A DNA stretch of 49,004 nucleotides from Phycisphaerales bacterium (lineage in GTDB: Bacteria > Planctomycetota > Phycisphaerae > Phycisphaerales > UBA1924). Under the pieces are notes generated by a model that saw only the letters and a list, made by a program, of their open reading frames with translations, ran no database searches and was not told the DNA's origin. A program made the position numbers and the translations under genes. This document shows, piece after piece, positions 34,142-42,914 of this stretch; positions within the stretch are counted from its first letter, which is position 1; the number at the start of each line of letters is the position of its first letter. The stretch is from the NCBI GenBank assembly GCA_019750095.1, contig JAIEOW010000128.1, forward strand, positions 1 to 49,004. The letters are read 5' to 3'.

Positions 34142-35758
34142 TCAGCGATCCGTTGAGGGCGGAGTGGCGGGGGGGGCGGGGGGGGCGGGTGGGGCGGGCG
34201 GGTCGGCGGCCACTTCCGGCTTGATCTTGGTGATGGGCAGGCGGAGTTCGGGCGTGGTGTCGCGGCTGGCGGCGGTGGGCTCGCCTCTGGAGTTCGTGAA
34301 GATGAGATAGGTTCCCGAGTCGCTGTCAAAGCGGTGCGTGGCCTTGGCGGGGCCGCGGGCGCCGAGGATTGTGCCGGAGAGGATGAGCATCGCGGTGGTG
34401 AAGTAGATGATGATGCCGGTGACGTCCACCAGCGTGGCGACGAAGGGGGTGCTGCTTGCGGCGGGGTCAAGGCGGCAGCGCTTCAGAATGAACGGGAGCA
34501 TCGCGCCCATGATGCTGCCCCACAGCACCACGCCCACCAGCGTCACGCCGATGGCCACCGCGAGGATGGTGAAGTGCTGCTGCTCGGGCGAGTCTTTGGC
34601 GAAGAGCCCGGCGAAGCCGAAGATGTTGATGCGGCAGAAGCCGATGACGCCGACGATGAGCCCGAGCAGCATGCCGCAGGCGAGCTCGCGGCGGAGGACG
34701 CGCCACCAGTCGCGCAGCGAGATTTCCTGAAGGCCCAGCGCGCGGATGACCAGTGTCGAGGCCTGCGAGCCGGAGTTGCCGCCGGAACTGATCACCGCGG
34801 GGATGAACGTGGCCAGCACGGCAGCGCGGGCGATCTCGTCTTCAAAGTAGCCCAGAGCACTCGTGGTCAGCAGCTCGCTCATGAACAGCAGGGCGAGCCA
34901 GGGGGCGCGTTTCTTCACCAGCTCGAAGACGCCCGCCTGCATGTAGGGCGTTTCGAGGGCGGCGGTGCCGCCGATCTTGTGCATGTCCTCGGTGGCTTCT
35001 TCTTCGGCGACGTCGGCGACGTCGTCGGCGGTGACGATGCCCAGCAGCACGCCGCGGGAATCGACCACGGGCAGGGCGATGCGGTCGTAGCGGGCCATGA
35101 GGCGCACGGCCTCGCCCTGGGGCTGATCGGCGGCGAGCGCGACGAAGTTGCGGCTCATCAGCGACTCGACCTTGCTGAGCGGATCGCTGAGCAGCAGTGT
35201 GCGGAGGCGGATGTCGTCGATCAGCGTGCCCTTGTCATCGACGATGTAGACGACGTTGATGGTCTCGGCGTCTTTGCCGTAGCGGCGGATGTGGTCGATG
35301 GCGTGCCCGATGTCCCACTCCGGGCGGATGCGGACATAGTCGGGGTTCATCAGGCGCCCGACGCTCTTGGGCGGATAGCCGAGGATCGCCTGGGTGGTCT
35401 TGCGGTCTTCGGGGCTGAGCGAGGCGATCAGCCGCTGGGCGACCTCGGTGGGGAGTTCGTCCAGCAGGCGGGCCCGGTCGTCGGGGTCCATGCCCTCAAC
35501 GACGCGAAGCGCGGCGTCGCCGAGCTTGAGGACAAGCTCTTCCTGCAGCTCGGGCGTGAGGTAGGCGAAAACCTCGCCGGCCTCGTCGCGCTGCAAGAAG
35601 CGGAAGCAGACGGCGCGCTGATCGGATTCCAGCGAGAGGATGATGTCGGCGACGTCGGCGGGCGGAATGCCCTTGAGCGCGGCCCGCAGCTCGCTATACG
35701 CCCCCTCGCGCACAAGCTCGGCGATCTCGGGCAGGATGAGTTCGGCGGTGGGGGTCAC
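34142..35758 (-). CDS. mgtE: Magnesium channel/transporter MgtE
   Basis: A 538-residue inner-membrane Mg2+ channel. The N-domain with superhelical repeats is at about 1-130, a CBS pair at 135-260 (SLMSRNFVALAADQ and GVLLGIVTADDVADV), and five membrane helices at about 285-470. The conserved GNSGSQ segment and the pore aspartate D445 in LVDVTGIIIYF (equivalent to D432 of Thermus MgtE) are present. The start is GTG 35758; no ATG fits. A 70-residue C-terminal tail, ending in PPAPPAPPAPP-like repeats, is longer than usual and is coded by a G/C-run tract. No M-box Mg riboswitch was recognised in the short upstream region, which has three GGCATCGAGG-like direct repeats (about 35791-35826). Confidence 0.93.
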   Translation of the reverse strand: MTPTAELILPEIAELVREGAYSELRAALKGIPPADVADIILSLESDQRAVCFRFLQRDEAGEVFAYLTPELQEELVLKLGDAALRVVEGMDPDDRARLLDELPTEVAQRLIASLSPEDRKTTQAILGYPPKSVGRLMNPDYVRIRPEWDIGHAIDHIRRYGKDAETINVVYIVDDKGTLIDDIRLRTLLLSDPLSKVESLMSRNFVALAADQPQGEAVRLMARYDRIALPVVDSRGVLLGIVTADDVADVAEEEATEDMHKIGGTAALETPYMQAGVFELVKKRAPWLALLFMSELLTTSALGYFEDEIARAAVLATFIPAVISSGGNSGSQASTLVIRALGLQEISLRDWWRVLRRELACGMLLGLIVGVIGFCRINIFGFAGLFAKDSPEQQHFTILAVAIGVTLVGVVLWGSIMGAMLPFILKRCRLDPAASSTPFVATLVDVTGIIIYFTTAMLILSGTILGARGPAKATHRFDSDSGTYLIFTNSRGEPTAASRDTTPELRLPITKIKPEVAADPPAPPAPPAPPATPPSTDR

Positions 35759-35854
35759 GCTGGGGGAGGGTACGGGGGGAAGAGTGAGTAGGCATCGAGG
35801 GAGAGAGGCATCGAGGCATCAAGGGAGAAGCGGAAGCCGATGTCGCAGTGCAAT

Positions 35855-36388
35855 CTACTTTCCAGAGCGGCCGAGGCCGGAGGCGAGCCAGTCGAAGCCG
35901 TTCGCGGCGTGCCAACCTTCGGGTGGGCCGGTTTCGCCCCTGAGTTCTTGGGCGTAGCCGTCCTTGGTGATGGCGAACACGCGATCAGGGCGGGAGCGTG
36001 GTGGCAGCATCACGGCGACGATGTCGTCGTCTTGGGTGGACAAAGTCGGAGCGGTGCGAAGCACCACATCGCCGATGCGGACCCAACCGCTGGGTGTCGT
36101 GAAGTCGGCAGTGGGGTGCCACCATGTCCAGTGAGAAACGGTCCACAGGGAGTCGACCGACTTGATGTCATGTTCAGTGGGCGGGAAGTGAACACCCGCG
36201 GCTCGCAGTTGCTCATGCAGACGGAAGATGCCCTCGGATTCCACCTTTGCCCATCGCCACCATCTCAAGTACTCGCTTTGTGCACGCTCCGATTCTGGTT
36301 GCCAAGAGGTGTAGATCAACGCGGCCAGAATGAGCGTCAGCCCTATTCCGAGGAAGACCAAGCTGGGACGATCAAGGCGCACGTTCAC
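35855..36388 (-). CDS. Small membrane-anchored protein of unknown function
   Basis: A 177-residue protein starting at a GTG (36388). One hydrophobic segment (about 10-28) anchors it; the remaining 150 residues, Trp-rich (WWRWAKVE, SHWTWWHP), should be periplasmic. No domain is recognised. It is followed by mgtE 96 bases downstream on the same strand, so they could be co-transcribed. Its start has no clear ribosome-binding site and the codon use seems less biased than its neighbours, so the annotation is moderately uncertain. Confidence 0.55.
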   Translation of the reverse strand: MNVRLDRPSLVFLGIGLTLILAALIYTSWQPESERAQSEYLRWWRWAKVESEGIFRLHEQLRAAGVHFPPTEHDIKSVDSLWTVSHWTWWHPTADFTTPSGWVRIGDVVLRTAPTLSTQDDDIVAVMLPPRSRPDRVFAITKDGYAQELRGETGPPEGWHAANGFDWLASGLGRSGK

Positions 36389-36447
36389 TGAGAGATTTTA
36401 CGGCAAAGCGCGTCCGATGGATGCGGTGTTGAGGGCAACGCCCTCGC

Positions 36448-36669
36448 GGTTCATAGTCGGGGGTCGCCGCGACAGCGGCACCCCCGGACCACGCCCCACG
36501 GTCACCCCGCACCGCGACAGCGGTGCGGGTGAACGCTGCGTTCAGGCACCAGTCGGTCTCAATCGCACGCTCAGCGAGCGAAACTCATGCTGCACCACTT
36601 CGTGGTGCGAACGCATGGTGCGGCGGCACCCGGGGGTGCCGCGGTCGCGGCGACCCCCGGCTACGAACC
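36448..36669. mobile_element. MITE/BIME-like element with 40-bp inverted repeats
   Basis: Part of the geneless stretch 36389-36820. The left repeat (36448-36487) and the right repeat (36630-36669, inverted) agree at 37 of 40 positions. Each starts GGTTC and carries GGGGGTCGCCGCGAC. Each repeat folds into its own hairpin (GCCGC-GACA-GCGGC on the left). Between them are CACCCCGCACCGC/GCGGTGCGGGTG (36503-36531) and GCACCAC-TTC-GTGGTGC (36592-36608). Outside are GAGGGC-AAC-GCCCTC (36431-36445) and GACGGC-TTC-GCCGTC (36672-36686). No transposase is encoded, so it would be non-autonomous. No target-site duplication was identified. Confidence 0.6.
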
Positions 36670-36822
36670 TTGACGGCTTCGCCGTCGCGTTGTGCGGCGG
36701 ACTGCACTCGACCGGTGTTGATCGCCTGGCGATCGGAGCATCGGGAAGCGTGCATCCGATCAAGAGGCGAAGAGGTGAAGAGGTCAAGTGGTGATCGCTG
36801 AACGCTCTCGACCTCTTCCCCT

Positions 36823-38028
36823 CTACTTCAACTCTTCCGGCACCATCGCGTGCAGCTTCTTGAGCTGCTCGGCGTAGGCCTTGGGCATCACCAGCGTGGC
36901 TTCGGGGGTGTGGACGATGATGACGTCCTTCATGCCCAGCACGCCCACGGTGTGGGGGCGTGAGCCGGGGGCGGACTCGCCGACGACCAGGGTGTTGCTG
37001 GAATCGACGCTGAGCGCTTTCACGCTGCCGCCGACGCGGTTGCCCTGATCGTCAGAGTCGAGCGTCTCGGCGTAACTCGGCCAGGAGCCAACGTCGAGCC
37101 AATCCACGTCGGTGGCGACGGTGCAGATCGAGACCTGGCTGTCGCCCTGGGCAATCTTGCTCGCGGGCTCCATCACGGCGTAATCCACGCTGATTTTGGG
37201 CAGCGTCGGGTAGACCTCGTTGATGACGCGCTGCTGGTCTTTGGTGCCCCACGCCGCCTGGATCTGCATCAGCCCCGCGTGGCTCTCGGGCTTGAAGCGC
37301 TTCAGGCAATCGAGGAACGTGCCGGCGTGAAATACGAACATGCCCGAGTTCCACCCGAAGTGGCCGGACTCGAAGTAGGCCTGGGCGCGCGGAAGGTCGG
37401 GCTTTTCGACAAAGCGGGCGACGCGAAAGGCCAGCGGCTTGCCGAGCGCGGTGGAGGGTGAGGTGGGAGCGTCGGGCACGCCGTGGATCGCCGGGCCGCG
37501 TTCGACATAGCCAAAGCCGGTGGCCGGATAGGTGGGCTTGATGCTGAAGGTGACCAGCCGCTTGGCGTCCTGCTCAACGAGGCGAAACGCGAGCTCGGCG
37601 CGTTGGCGAAACACGCTCTCGGGCGCGATGAGATGGTCGGCGGTGAGGACGATGAACGTCGCGTCCTTGTCCAGCTTGTGCAAGACGGCGGCGGCAAAGC
37701 CGACGGCATTCACCGTGTCACGCCCGGTGGGCTCGCCGAGGATGCGATCGGTGGTGAACTCGGGGAGTGCCGCGAGAATCTGCTGGCGAAAGGCCTCGCC
37801 CGTGCAGATGTACCGGCGCTCAGGGGGCACCAGCCCATCAACGCGGCGGGCGGCGATCTCTAGGAGCGAGAGCGGGCGAGCGGGCTGGGCGGCGTCGGGG
37901 GCGAGCTGGGCGGTGTAGCGGCCTGTGCCCGGGACCATGAGCGGAAGGAGCTGCTTTGGCCGCTGGGCACGGCTCATAGGCCACAAACGCGTGCCCGAAC
38001 CGCCGGCCATGATCATTGCGTAGCGCAT
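36823..38028 (-). CDS. manC: Mannose-1-phosphate guanylyltransferase
   Basis: A 401-residue cytosolic nucleotidyltransferase that makes GDP-mannose from GTP and mannose-1-phosphate for surface polysaccharide. The signature GGSGTRLWP lies at 9-17 with the conserved lysine in RPKQ at 25. LTADHLI (128-134) holds the Mg-binding Asp, and FGYVERG (172-178) and FVEKPD (206-211) line the sugar site. It stops at the nucleotidyltransferase domain and lacks the C-terminal cupin isomerase found in many bifunctional ManC/AlgA proteins. It lies 34 bases after the fic gene on the same strand. Nothing else of a GDP-mannose pathway is present in the window. Confidence 0.93.
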   Translation of the reverse strand: MRYAMIMAGGSGTRLWPMSRAQRPKQLLPLMVPGTGRYTAQLAPDAAQPARPLSLLEIAARRVDGLVPPERRYICTGEAFRQQILAALPEFTTDRILGEPTGRDTVNAVGFAAAVLHKLDKDATFIVLTADHLIAPESVFRQRAELAFRLVEQDAKRLVTFSIKPTYPATGFGYVERGPAIHGVPDAPTSPSTALGKPLAFRVARFVEKPDLPRAQAYFESGHFGWNSGMFVFHAGTFLDCLKRFKPESHAGLMQIQAAWGTKDQQRVINEVYPTLPKISVDYAVMEPASKIAQGDSQVSICTVATDVDWLDVGSWPSYAETLDSDDQGNRVGGSVKALSVDSSNTLVVGESAPGSRPHTVGVLGMKDVIIVHTPEATLVMPKAYAEQLKKLHAMVPEELK

Positions 38029-38062
38029 GGTGGGGGAGGGTAGCCGAGGGGCGGGTGGGGGT

Positions 38063-39427
38063 TCAGCGGCGTGTGCGATTGAGTTTGCTCTGGAGTTTGG
38101 CGTCGAAGCCAGGAGCGAGGAGGTAGAGGACTTCTTTTTCGCGTTTGAGGGTGGTCATGAAGCGTCTGCGGACGAGGTCGTTCAGGTCGGCGCGGGAAGT
38201 GTTTGCGGTGATGCCGTTGGAGTTCATGTGGCTCTTGACGGTGTAGTGGGCGTGCGGGTGGCGGAGGGCGTGTTCGAGAAGGAGACGCTGACGGAGGTTG
38301 AGGTCCTTTGAGAGCCGCAGGAAGTCTTCGCTTCGCTTGATCTTGGTGGTCTCATTCTTGATGTGCTCGGCGAGTCGCTGCAGGGCCTGTTCGATGATGT
38401 CGAGTTTGTAGAGCACGAAGTAGGTGAGATCGCCTTCGTCAAGCTCGGAATCGACGTATGCCTGTGGATAGCGTGCAAAGCCCTTGCGGATGAGTTCGGA
38501 GATCGCGGTGTACTCGAAGATGCTGTACCCGTGGCGGAGCGCGAACCAGTAGAAGACCGCTCGAGCGGTGCGGCCGTTACCATCCGCGAACGGGTGCTCG
38601 TAGCCGATCATGAAGTGCAGGATGCAGGCCTTGACCACCGGATGGATGAACTGGGCCCCGCGATCGTGGCGTGTGTTGGCGAATCGGAAGAGCCGATCAA
38701 GCCTCTCGGGAAGCGCGTCGGCATTCGGTGGTACATGAATGTCTCGATTCGTTCGGACATCGACGACGCGAATGGGTTCGTCTGAGCGACGCAAGCGACC
38801 CACCTGGTCGGTCTTGTCGAGAGTGTCCCTCGTCAGGAGGGTCTGGAGTTCGATGAGCATCTCCATCGACAGCGGCTTGTCGAGCCAGGTCTTGATGCGC
38901 TGCATGGCGAGGTAGTTGTTCACGACCATCCGCTCGGCAATGGTCTTGGGTTCGCGTTGCTCTCGTAAGAGCTGGATCGCATCGCTCCGCGTAGTTGACG
39001 CGCCTTCGATGCGGGACGACTCGTACGCTTCGTCCATGAGCGTTCGGATGCGCAGCTTGGTGCGCACGGCATCGTCGCCGAGTTCGCCGCCATCGGGGTT
39101 CAGCGCCGAAGCACCGCCGCCACCGGTTTCGCGATCGATGCGGTGTAGCGGCTTCAACGCGTGAGGACCCATGCAAAGATAAAACGGCTCACCGCCTGCT
39201 TGTGCGAGTTCAAGCTGCTGCAGGCCGAGCAGGCGGGAGGACTTGACGATCGCCCATGCTTCTTCTGGCGGCAGGTTCAGATCGCGGGCGATCGGACGAA
39301 CCTTGTACCAAGGGCGATAATCGCCCAGGAGCAACTCGTGCTCGCGCGTGCCGACACTTGGGATCCTCGGGAATGTCTCGCGTTCGGGCAGGTCTGAGAA
39401 CTTTAGCGGGGGGGCGTCGAACTCCAT
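38063..39427 (-). CDS. fic: Fic-domain protein (class II) with C-terminal winged-helix-like region
   Basis: A 454-residue protein of the Fic AMP-transferase family, which moves AMP (or a related group) onto target-protein hydroxyls. The Fic motif HPFADGNGR is at 278-286. The N-terminal inhibitory helix SSRIEG at 137-142 (S137, E141, G142) fits the SxxxEG class II pattern that keeps the enzyme off. The flap and the HPVVKACILHFMIGYEHPF stretch are intact. The C-terminal 90 residues, with LRQRLLLEHALRHPHAHYTV, then HMNSNGITANTSRADLNDLV, read as a winged helix, so it may also bind DNA. An AT-rich promoter with three GTTGACA half-sites lies upstream, suggesting self-repression. Targets are unknown. 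Confidence 0.9.
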   Translation of the reverse strand: MEFDAPPLKFSDLPERETFPRIPSVGTREHELLLGDYRPWYKVRPIARDLNLPPEEAWAIVKSSRLLGLQQLELAQAGGEPFYLCMGPHALKPLHRIDRETGGGGASALNPDGGELGDDAVRTKLRIRTLMDEAYESSRIEGASTTRSDAIQLLREQREPKTIAERMVVNNYLAMQRIKTWLDKPLSMEMLIELQTLLTRDTLDKTDQVGRLRRSDEPIRVVDVRTNRDIHVPPNADALPERLDRLFRFANTRHDRGAQFIHPVVKACILHFMIGYEHPFADGNGRTARAVFYWFALRHGYSIFEYTAISELIRKGFARYPQAYVDSELDEGDLTYFVLYKLDIIEQALQRLAEHIKNETTKIKRSEDFLRLSKDLNLRQRLLLEHALRHPHAHYTVKSHMNSNGITANTSRADLNDLVRRRFMTTLKREKEVLYLLAPGFDAKLQSKLNRTRR

Positions 39428-39454
39428 CGGTCAGCTCCGGGCAAAGTCTGCGAA

Positions 39455-39515
39455 GTTGACAATAGAGCAGCTGTCAACAAAAAGCAAAATCAATAAAAAT
39501 GCGTTTTGTTGACAG
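39455..39515 (-). promoter_or_regulatory. fic promoter with GTTGACA inverted repeats
   Basis: The minus strand carries a -35 TTGCTT (39482-39487) and a -10 TATTGT (39459-39464) with a 17-base spacer. GTTGACA (39455-39461) and TGTCAAC (39472-39478) form a 7-bp inverted repeat over the promoter. A 12-bp perfect repeat, CTGTCAACAAAA (39471-39482) and TTTTGTTGACAG (39504-39515), shares the middle half-site. The tract is clearly AT-richer than its surroundings, consistent with a repressor site and with acquired DNA. Confidence 0.65.
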
Positions 39516-39523
39516 ATGCCGAC

Positions 39524-40612
39524 TTACCCCACCTCCAGCACCACCTTGATCCCCTCCCCGCTCTGCATGAACCCAAACCCCTTGGCGAACTGGTCCATCG
39601 GCAACTGGTGCGTGATGATCTCTTCAAGCTCCAGGCGGCCGGAGAGCAGCATCTCTTCCATCTGGTACCACGTCTCGAACATGCGCCGGCCGTTGACGCC
39701 CAGCACGGTCGCGCCCTTGAAGATCACGTGGCTGGAGAGGTCAAAGCTGATCGGCCTGCTCGGGATGCCCAGCAGTGCGGCGGTGCCGCCCATGCGGAGG
39801 GCTTTGAACCCGTCGTCGATGGCCATGGGGTGGCCGGACATTTCCAGCAGCACATCGGGGCCGTCGCCGCGGGTGTGCTTGCGGAGCTTGTCGATCCAGC
39901 CCGGGTCGTTGGCCTTGTAGGCCTCGACCGCGCCGAGCTTTCGGGCGAGTGCCAGGCGGCGGTCGTCGATGTCGGTGACGAAGATGCGGCTGGCCCCCGC
40001 GCACTTGGCGACGGTCACGGCCATCAGCCCGATGATCCCCACGCCCGTGATCAGCACCGTCTTCGCGCTCACGTTGGCGCTCATCACGGTGTGCACGGCG
40101 TTGCCCAGCGGGTCAAAGATCGCCGCGATGTGATCGGGGATGTTCGGGTGCACCGGCCAGACGTTTTCTTCCGGCACGCAGACAAACTCGGCGAACACGC
40201 CGTCGCGATCGACGCCCAGAATCCGCGTGTCGCGGGCGATGTGCGCGTTGCCCGTGCGGCTGTTGTAATCCAGCCCGGCGGTGATGTGCCCCTCCGCGCT
40301 CACCCGCAGCCCCGGCTGGAACCGTGTGACGGCGGAGCCAACACGCTCGATCACGCCGACAAACTCATGCCCGGTGACGATGCCCACGGGGATGCGACCG
40401 GCGGCCCAGTGGTCCCACTCCCAGATGTGGCGATCGGTGCCGCAGATGCCGGCCTTTTTGACGCGAATGAGCACGTCGCGCGGCCCGACGTCGGGGATGG
40501 GGCGATCAAGGACCATCTGCAGGCCGGGCCCGGCGTGGTGCTTGACGAGGGCCCGCATGACGCTCTTGGCGCTGGATGCGGGACTTGAGGCGGGGTGGGG
40601 CGTGGTGGGCAT
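39524..40612 (-). CDS. tdh: L-threonine 3-dehydrogenase-like zinc alcohol dehydrogenase
   Basis: A 362-residue enzyme that oxidises threonine to 2-amino-3-ketobutyrate with NAD+. ATG 40612 is chosen because AAGG lies 11 bases upstream; ATG 40657 lacks a site. The catalytic zinc residues are C57 (in ICGTD), H82 and E83 (in GHEFVG), and the GVGIIG fold holds NAD. The segment ICGTDRHIWEWDHW matches Tdh rather than other MDRs. However, the structural-zinc loop has lost all four cysteines: E. coli C93, C96, C99 and C107 align with A112, D115, S118 and A126. It should still fold as an MDR enzyme but without the second zinc. A kbl partner gene is not seen in the window. Confidence 0.85.
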   Translation of the reverse strand: MPTTPHPASSPASSAKSVMRALVKHHAGPGLQMVLDRPIPDVGPRDVLIRVKKAGICGTDRHIWEWDHWAAGRIPVGIVTGHEFVGVIERVGSAVTRFQPGLRVSAEGHITAGLDYNSRTGNAHIARDTRILGVDRDGVFAEFVCVPEENVWPVHPNIPDHIAAIFDPLGNAVHTVMSANVSAKTVLITGVGIIGLMAVTVAKCAGASRIFVTDIDDRRLALARKLGAVEAYKANDPGWIDKLRKHTRGDGPDVLLEMSGHPMAIDDGFKALRMGGTAALLGIPSRPISFDLSSHVIFKGATVLGVNGRRMFETWYQMEEMLLSGRLELEEIITHQLPMDQFAKGFGFMQSGEGIKVVLEVG

Positions 40613-40851
40613 GATGACGCCTTGAGATGTGCGGCCGTTGGTGGTGGATGCGGTCATCTTGAAGGAATCGTAGTGGGCGGAGTGGCGATCAAGGCGAACG
40701 TGCGCAAAGCCCAAGCAAGCCCGAATGCGTCGGCGTGTCTGATCGCCGCCGCAAAGAACGCGGATTATCGGTGCTGGTTCCGGCCACGCCCATGCCGGCC
40801 GTATCAAGCACAGGTGTTACAGGCGCACTCCCGCACCCGGGCGATGCGCCT

Positions 40852-41100
40852 CTAACCCTTGGGCGTGTGGGCCATCGCCGCTTTGCGTGGCAGAGTTCGC
40901 CGACCGCTGGCTTCCGCCTGCTCTCTCGCCATGCGGAAATTCTTCCCATCACCGGCGGTCCAGCCGCAACCATGCATCCAGACGCGAGTACACATTTCCG
41001 CCGGGTCGCCCGAAGGGGTCACGCTCGGCGGGTCGCTGGCGGGTTTGGGCGCATCGCGTGCGATGGCCCGGGTTCGGGCGTCCTCGGCGGTTTTCTTCAT
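40852..41100 (-). CDS. Possible small protein of unknown function
   Basis: An 82-residue frame with GC-biased third positions like a real gene, but no known motif; a WMHGCGWTAGDGKNF segment near the middle is its most distinctive part. There is no strong ribosome-binding site. A GGCGCA/TGCGCC stem follows the stop. An overlapping frame on the plus strand (40735-41166) is equally long but less convincing. It lies between tdh and gspF. Treat it as tentative. Confidence 0.35.
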   Translation of the reverse strand: MKKTAEDARTRAIARDAPKPASDPPSVTPSGDPAEMCTRVWMHGCGWTAGDGKNFRMAREQAEASGRRTLPRKAAMAHTPKG

Positions 41101-41204
41101 GACCTGTGGTTGTGCCCATCGACCCTGGCGGCGTGCCGGGGGGTGCTGTGGCGTTGTTTCCTGTGAATCCGTCGGAGTGGGCCTGAGGCCGATAAACTTC
41201 CGCA

Positions 41205-42404
41205 ATGAGTTCGATGTCTTCCAACGCCTTTATCTTCCTTGCCGTCCGTCCGGGCGGGGGGCGATCGTTTGGTCTGCGGCAGGCGGGGACGGTCTCGATC
41301 CTGGCGCAATCGCTTCGGGCCGAGGGGCGGATGCTGGTGCGGTCGTGGCGGGTGCCGTCGTGGATGGCGCGGGAGCCGAAGCTGGCGCTCGTGGATCAGG
41401 CGGCGTTGAACGAGCAGCTTGGGCAGCTTGTCAGCCGCGGCGTGCCGCTGGTGGAAGCGCTGGATGTCACGACGCAAACGGTGCGTCCGGTGGCGCGTCC
41501 TCGGGTGACGCAGCTGCGCGATCTGGTGCAATCGGGCCAGGGGTTTGCCGATGCGTGCAAGCGCGTGGGCGGGTTTGATCAGGTGACCATCGCCGTGTAC
41601 AAGGCGGCGGAGCGCTCGGGCGATCTGGCCGGTGCGGCGAAGGAACTGGCGATCACGGCGCGGCGACGGCTGGCGATTGGGAACAAGGCCATCACGCTGA
41701 TGATGTACCCCGCGATCGTCATGAGCATCTCGCTGCTGGTGGCGACATTCATGATGCTGGTGGTAGTGCCGATGATGGGTGAGGGTCTGACCAAGAGCAA
41801 CATCGAACTGCCCATGTTCAGCAAGATCGTGATCAACACGGGCATGTGGATGCGCGGGAATGTGCCGCTGCTGCTCATCGGGCTGCTTGTGTTTGTTGGG
41901 TTCTGCATCGTCTTCCGAGGGGCAGTGCTGAACGGGGTTGGGCGGTTGACGCGTCGGCTGCCGATCATCCGGGATGTGATTCTGGCGCAGGAGTCGGCCC
42001 GGTTCTTCGCGGTGATGGGGGCCATGACCAAGACGGGCGTGCCGCTGGCGGATGCGCTGGGCACGGCGAACCAGGCCGTGAACCACCCGAAGATGCGATC
42101 TCAGCTCGAACGCCTGCGGACGCGGCTGATCGAAGGCGGGATCTTGCGGATGCTCATTGATGAGGTGACGACGCTGCCGGTGTCGACGCGCAGACTGCTG
42201 ATCGCCAGCGAGCGATCGGGCGACATGGAGTCGGCATTTCACACCCTTGCCAACGACATGCAGGACGAAGTGGAGAAGACCAGCTCGCGGCTGCTCGCGG
42301 TGCTGGAGCCGGGGATGATCATCATCATGTTCGCAGTCATCGGCTCGCTGCTTCTGGCGCTGATGCTGCCGATGCTCACGCTGACCAACAACATCAAGTT
42401 CTAG
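41205..42404 (+). CDS. gspF: Type II secretion inner-membrane platform protein GspF
   Basis: A 399-residue protein of the GspF/PilC family, the inner-membrane platform of type II secretion and type IV pili. Two repeated cytoplasmic GspF domains are visible: LNEQLGQLVSRGVPLVEALD (about 65-85) and ESARFFAVMGAMTKTGVPLADAL (about 265-290), each followed by the AERSGDL or SERSGDM signature. Membrane segments lie near 165-185, 220-240 and 368-395. It is the first gene of the cluster; gspD (secretin) and gspE (ATPase) are not in the window. No clear ribosome-binding site precedes ATG 41205, and ATG 41214 is an alternative. Confidence 0.92.
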   Translation: MSSMSSNAFIFLAVRPGGGRSFGLRQAGTVSILAQSLRAEGRMLVRSWRVPSWMAREPKLALVDQAALNEQLGQLVSRGVPLVEALDVTTQTVRPVARPRVTQLRDLVQSGQGFADACKRVGGFDQVTIAVYKAAERSGDLAGAAKELAITARRRLAIGNKAITLMMYPAIVMSISLLVATFMMLVVVPMMGEGLTKSNIELPMFSKIVINTGMWMRGNVPLLLIGLLVFVGFCIVFRGAVLNGVGRLTRRLPIIRDVILAQESARFFAVMGAMTKTGVPLADALGTANQAVNHPKMRSQLERLRTRLIEGGILRMLIDEVTTLPVSTRRLLIASERSGDMESAFHTLANDMQDEVEKTSSRLLAVLEPGMIIIMFAVIGSLLLALMLPMLTLTNNIKF

Positions 42405-42454
42405 AAACGCTCACTGAAGAATCAGATATCTCAGACACGACGGAGAACCCCACC

Positions 42455-42889
42455 ATGACACGCACACTCGCACATCGTTCGTTCTTCCGCCGCGACGCCC
42501 GGACCACCATCACCCGGCGCGGCTTCACGCTGCTTGAGATGATGCTGGTGGTGATGATCATGGGCCTGCTCATCGGCGTCGTCGCTTGGAACATCGGCTC
42601 GCGAGGAAATGAGGCCCGCAAGGCCACGACCATCGCCTCGATGCGCCAAGTGGAGTCAATGCTCAAGGCGTATCAGTTGGACTATGGCGCGTTTCCGCCC
42701 TCGCTGCAGACGCTGGTGCCGAAGTACACCGAGAAGGTGCCGCAGGATTCGTGGAAGCGCCCGCTGATCTATGCACCGAACGCCGTGGGGAGCGCAAAGC
42801 CCTATATCCTCTACTCCACCGGCGAGAGCGGCGAGCAGGGCAACCAGGACAACATCGACATCTGGACGGCGGATCAGGCGCAGAACTGA
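42455..42889 (+). CDS. gspG: Major pseudopilin GspG
   Basis: A 144-residue major pseudopilin, the main subunit of the secretion pseudopilus. The prepilin site is RRG/FTLLEMM, cut after G23 with E28 at +5; the hydrophobic stalk runs to about residue 46. The globular part has the G-type signature LKAYQLDYGAFPPSLQTLV followed by DSWKRPLIYAP. Its C-terminal loop (GEQGNQDNIDIW) is where GspG binds calcium. The N-terminal leader of 23 residues is basic and longer than usual. It follows gspF by 50 bases. A REP-like inverted repeat starts 26 bases downstream and separates it from the next gene. Confidence 0.93.
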   Translation: MTRTLAHRSFFRRDARTTITRRGFTLLEMMLVVMIMGLLIGVVAWNIGSRGNEARKATTIASMRQVESMLKAYQLDYGAFPPSLQTLVPKYTEKVPQDSWKRPLIYAPNAVGSAKPYILYSTGESGEQGNQDNIDIWTADQAQN

Positions 42890-42914
42890 GTTGGCTGCCG
42901 CAGCAGCCATGCCT

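Noticed and set aside
34334..35791. A 485-residue plus-strand frame opposite mgtE
   Set aside because: Composition is dominated by Ala, Asp, Gly and Glu, as in an antisense shadow, and MgtE is complete on the other strand.
35759..35854. M-box-like magnesium riboswitch before mgtE
   Set aside because: The short stretch contains only GGCATCGAGG-type direct repeats and no M-box core that I could recognise.
36421..36690. CRISPR array from the repeated hairpins
   Set aside because: The repeats are palindromic and inverted rather than direct with unique spacers, and there are no cas genes.
40800..40860. Possible tRNA in a GC-rich folded stretch
   Set aside because: No cloverleaf with a T-arm GTTCGA-like loop could be built.
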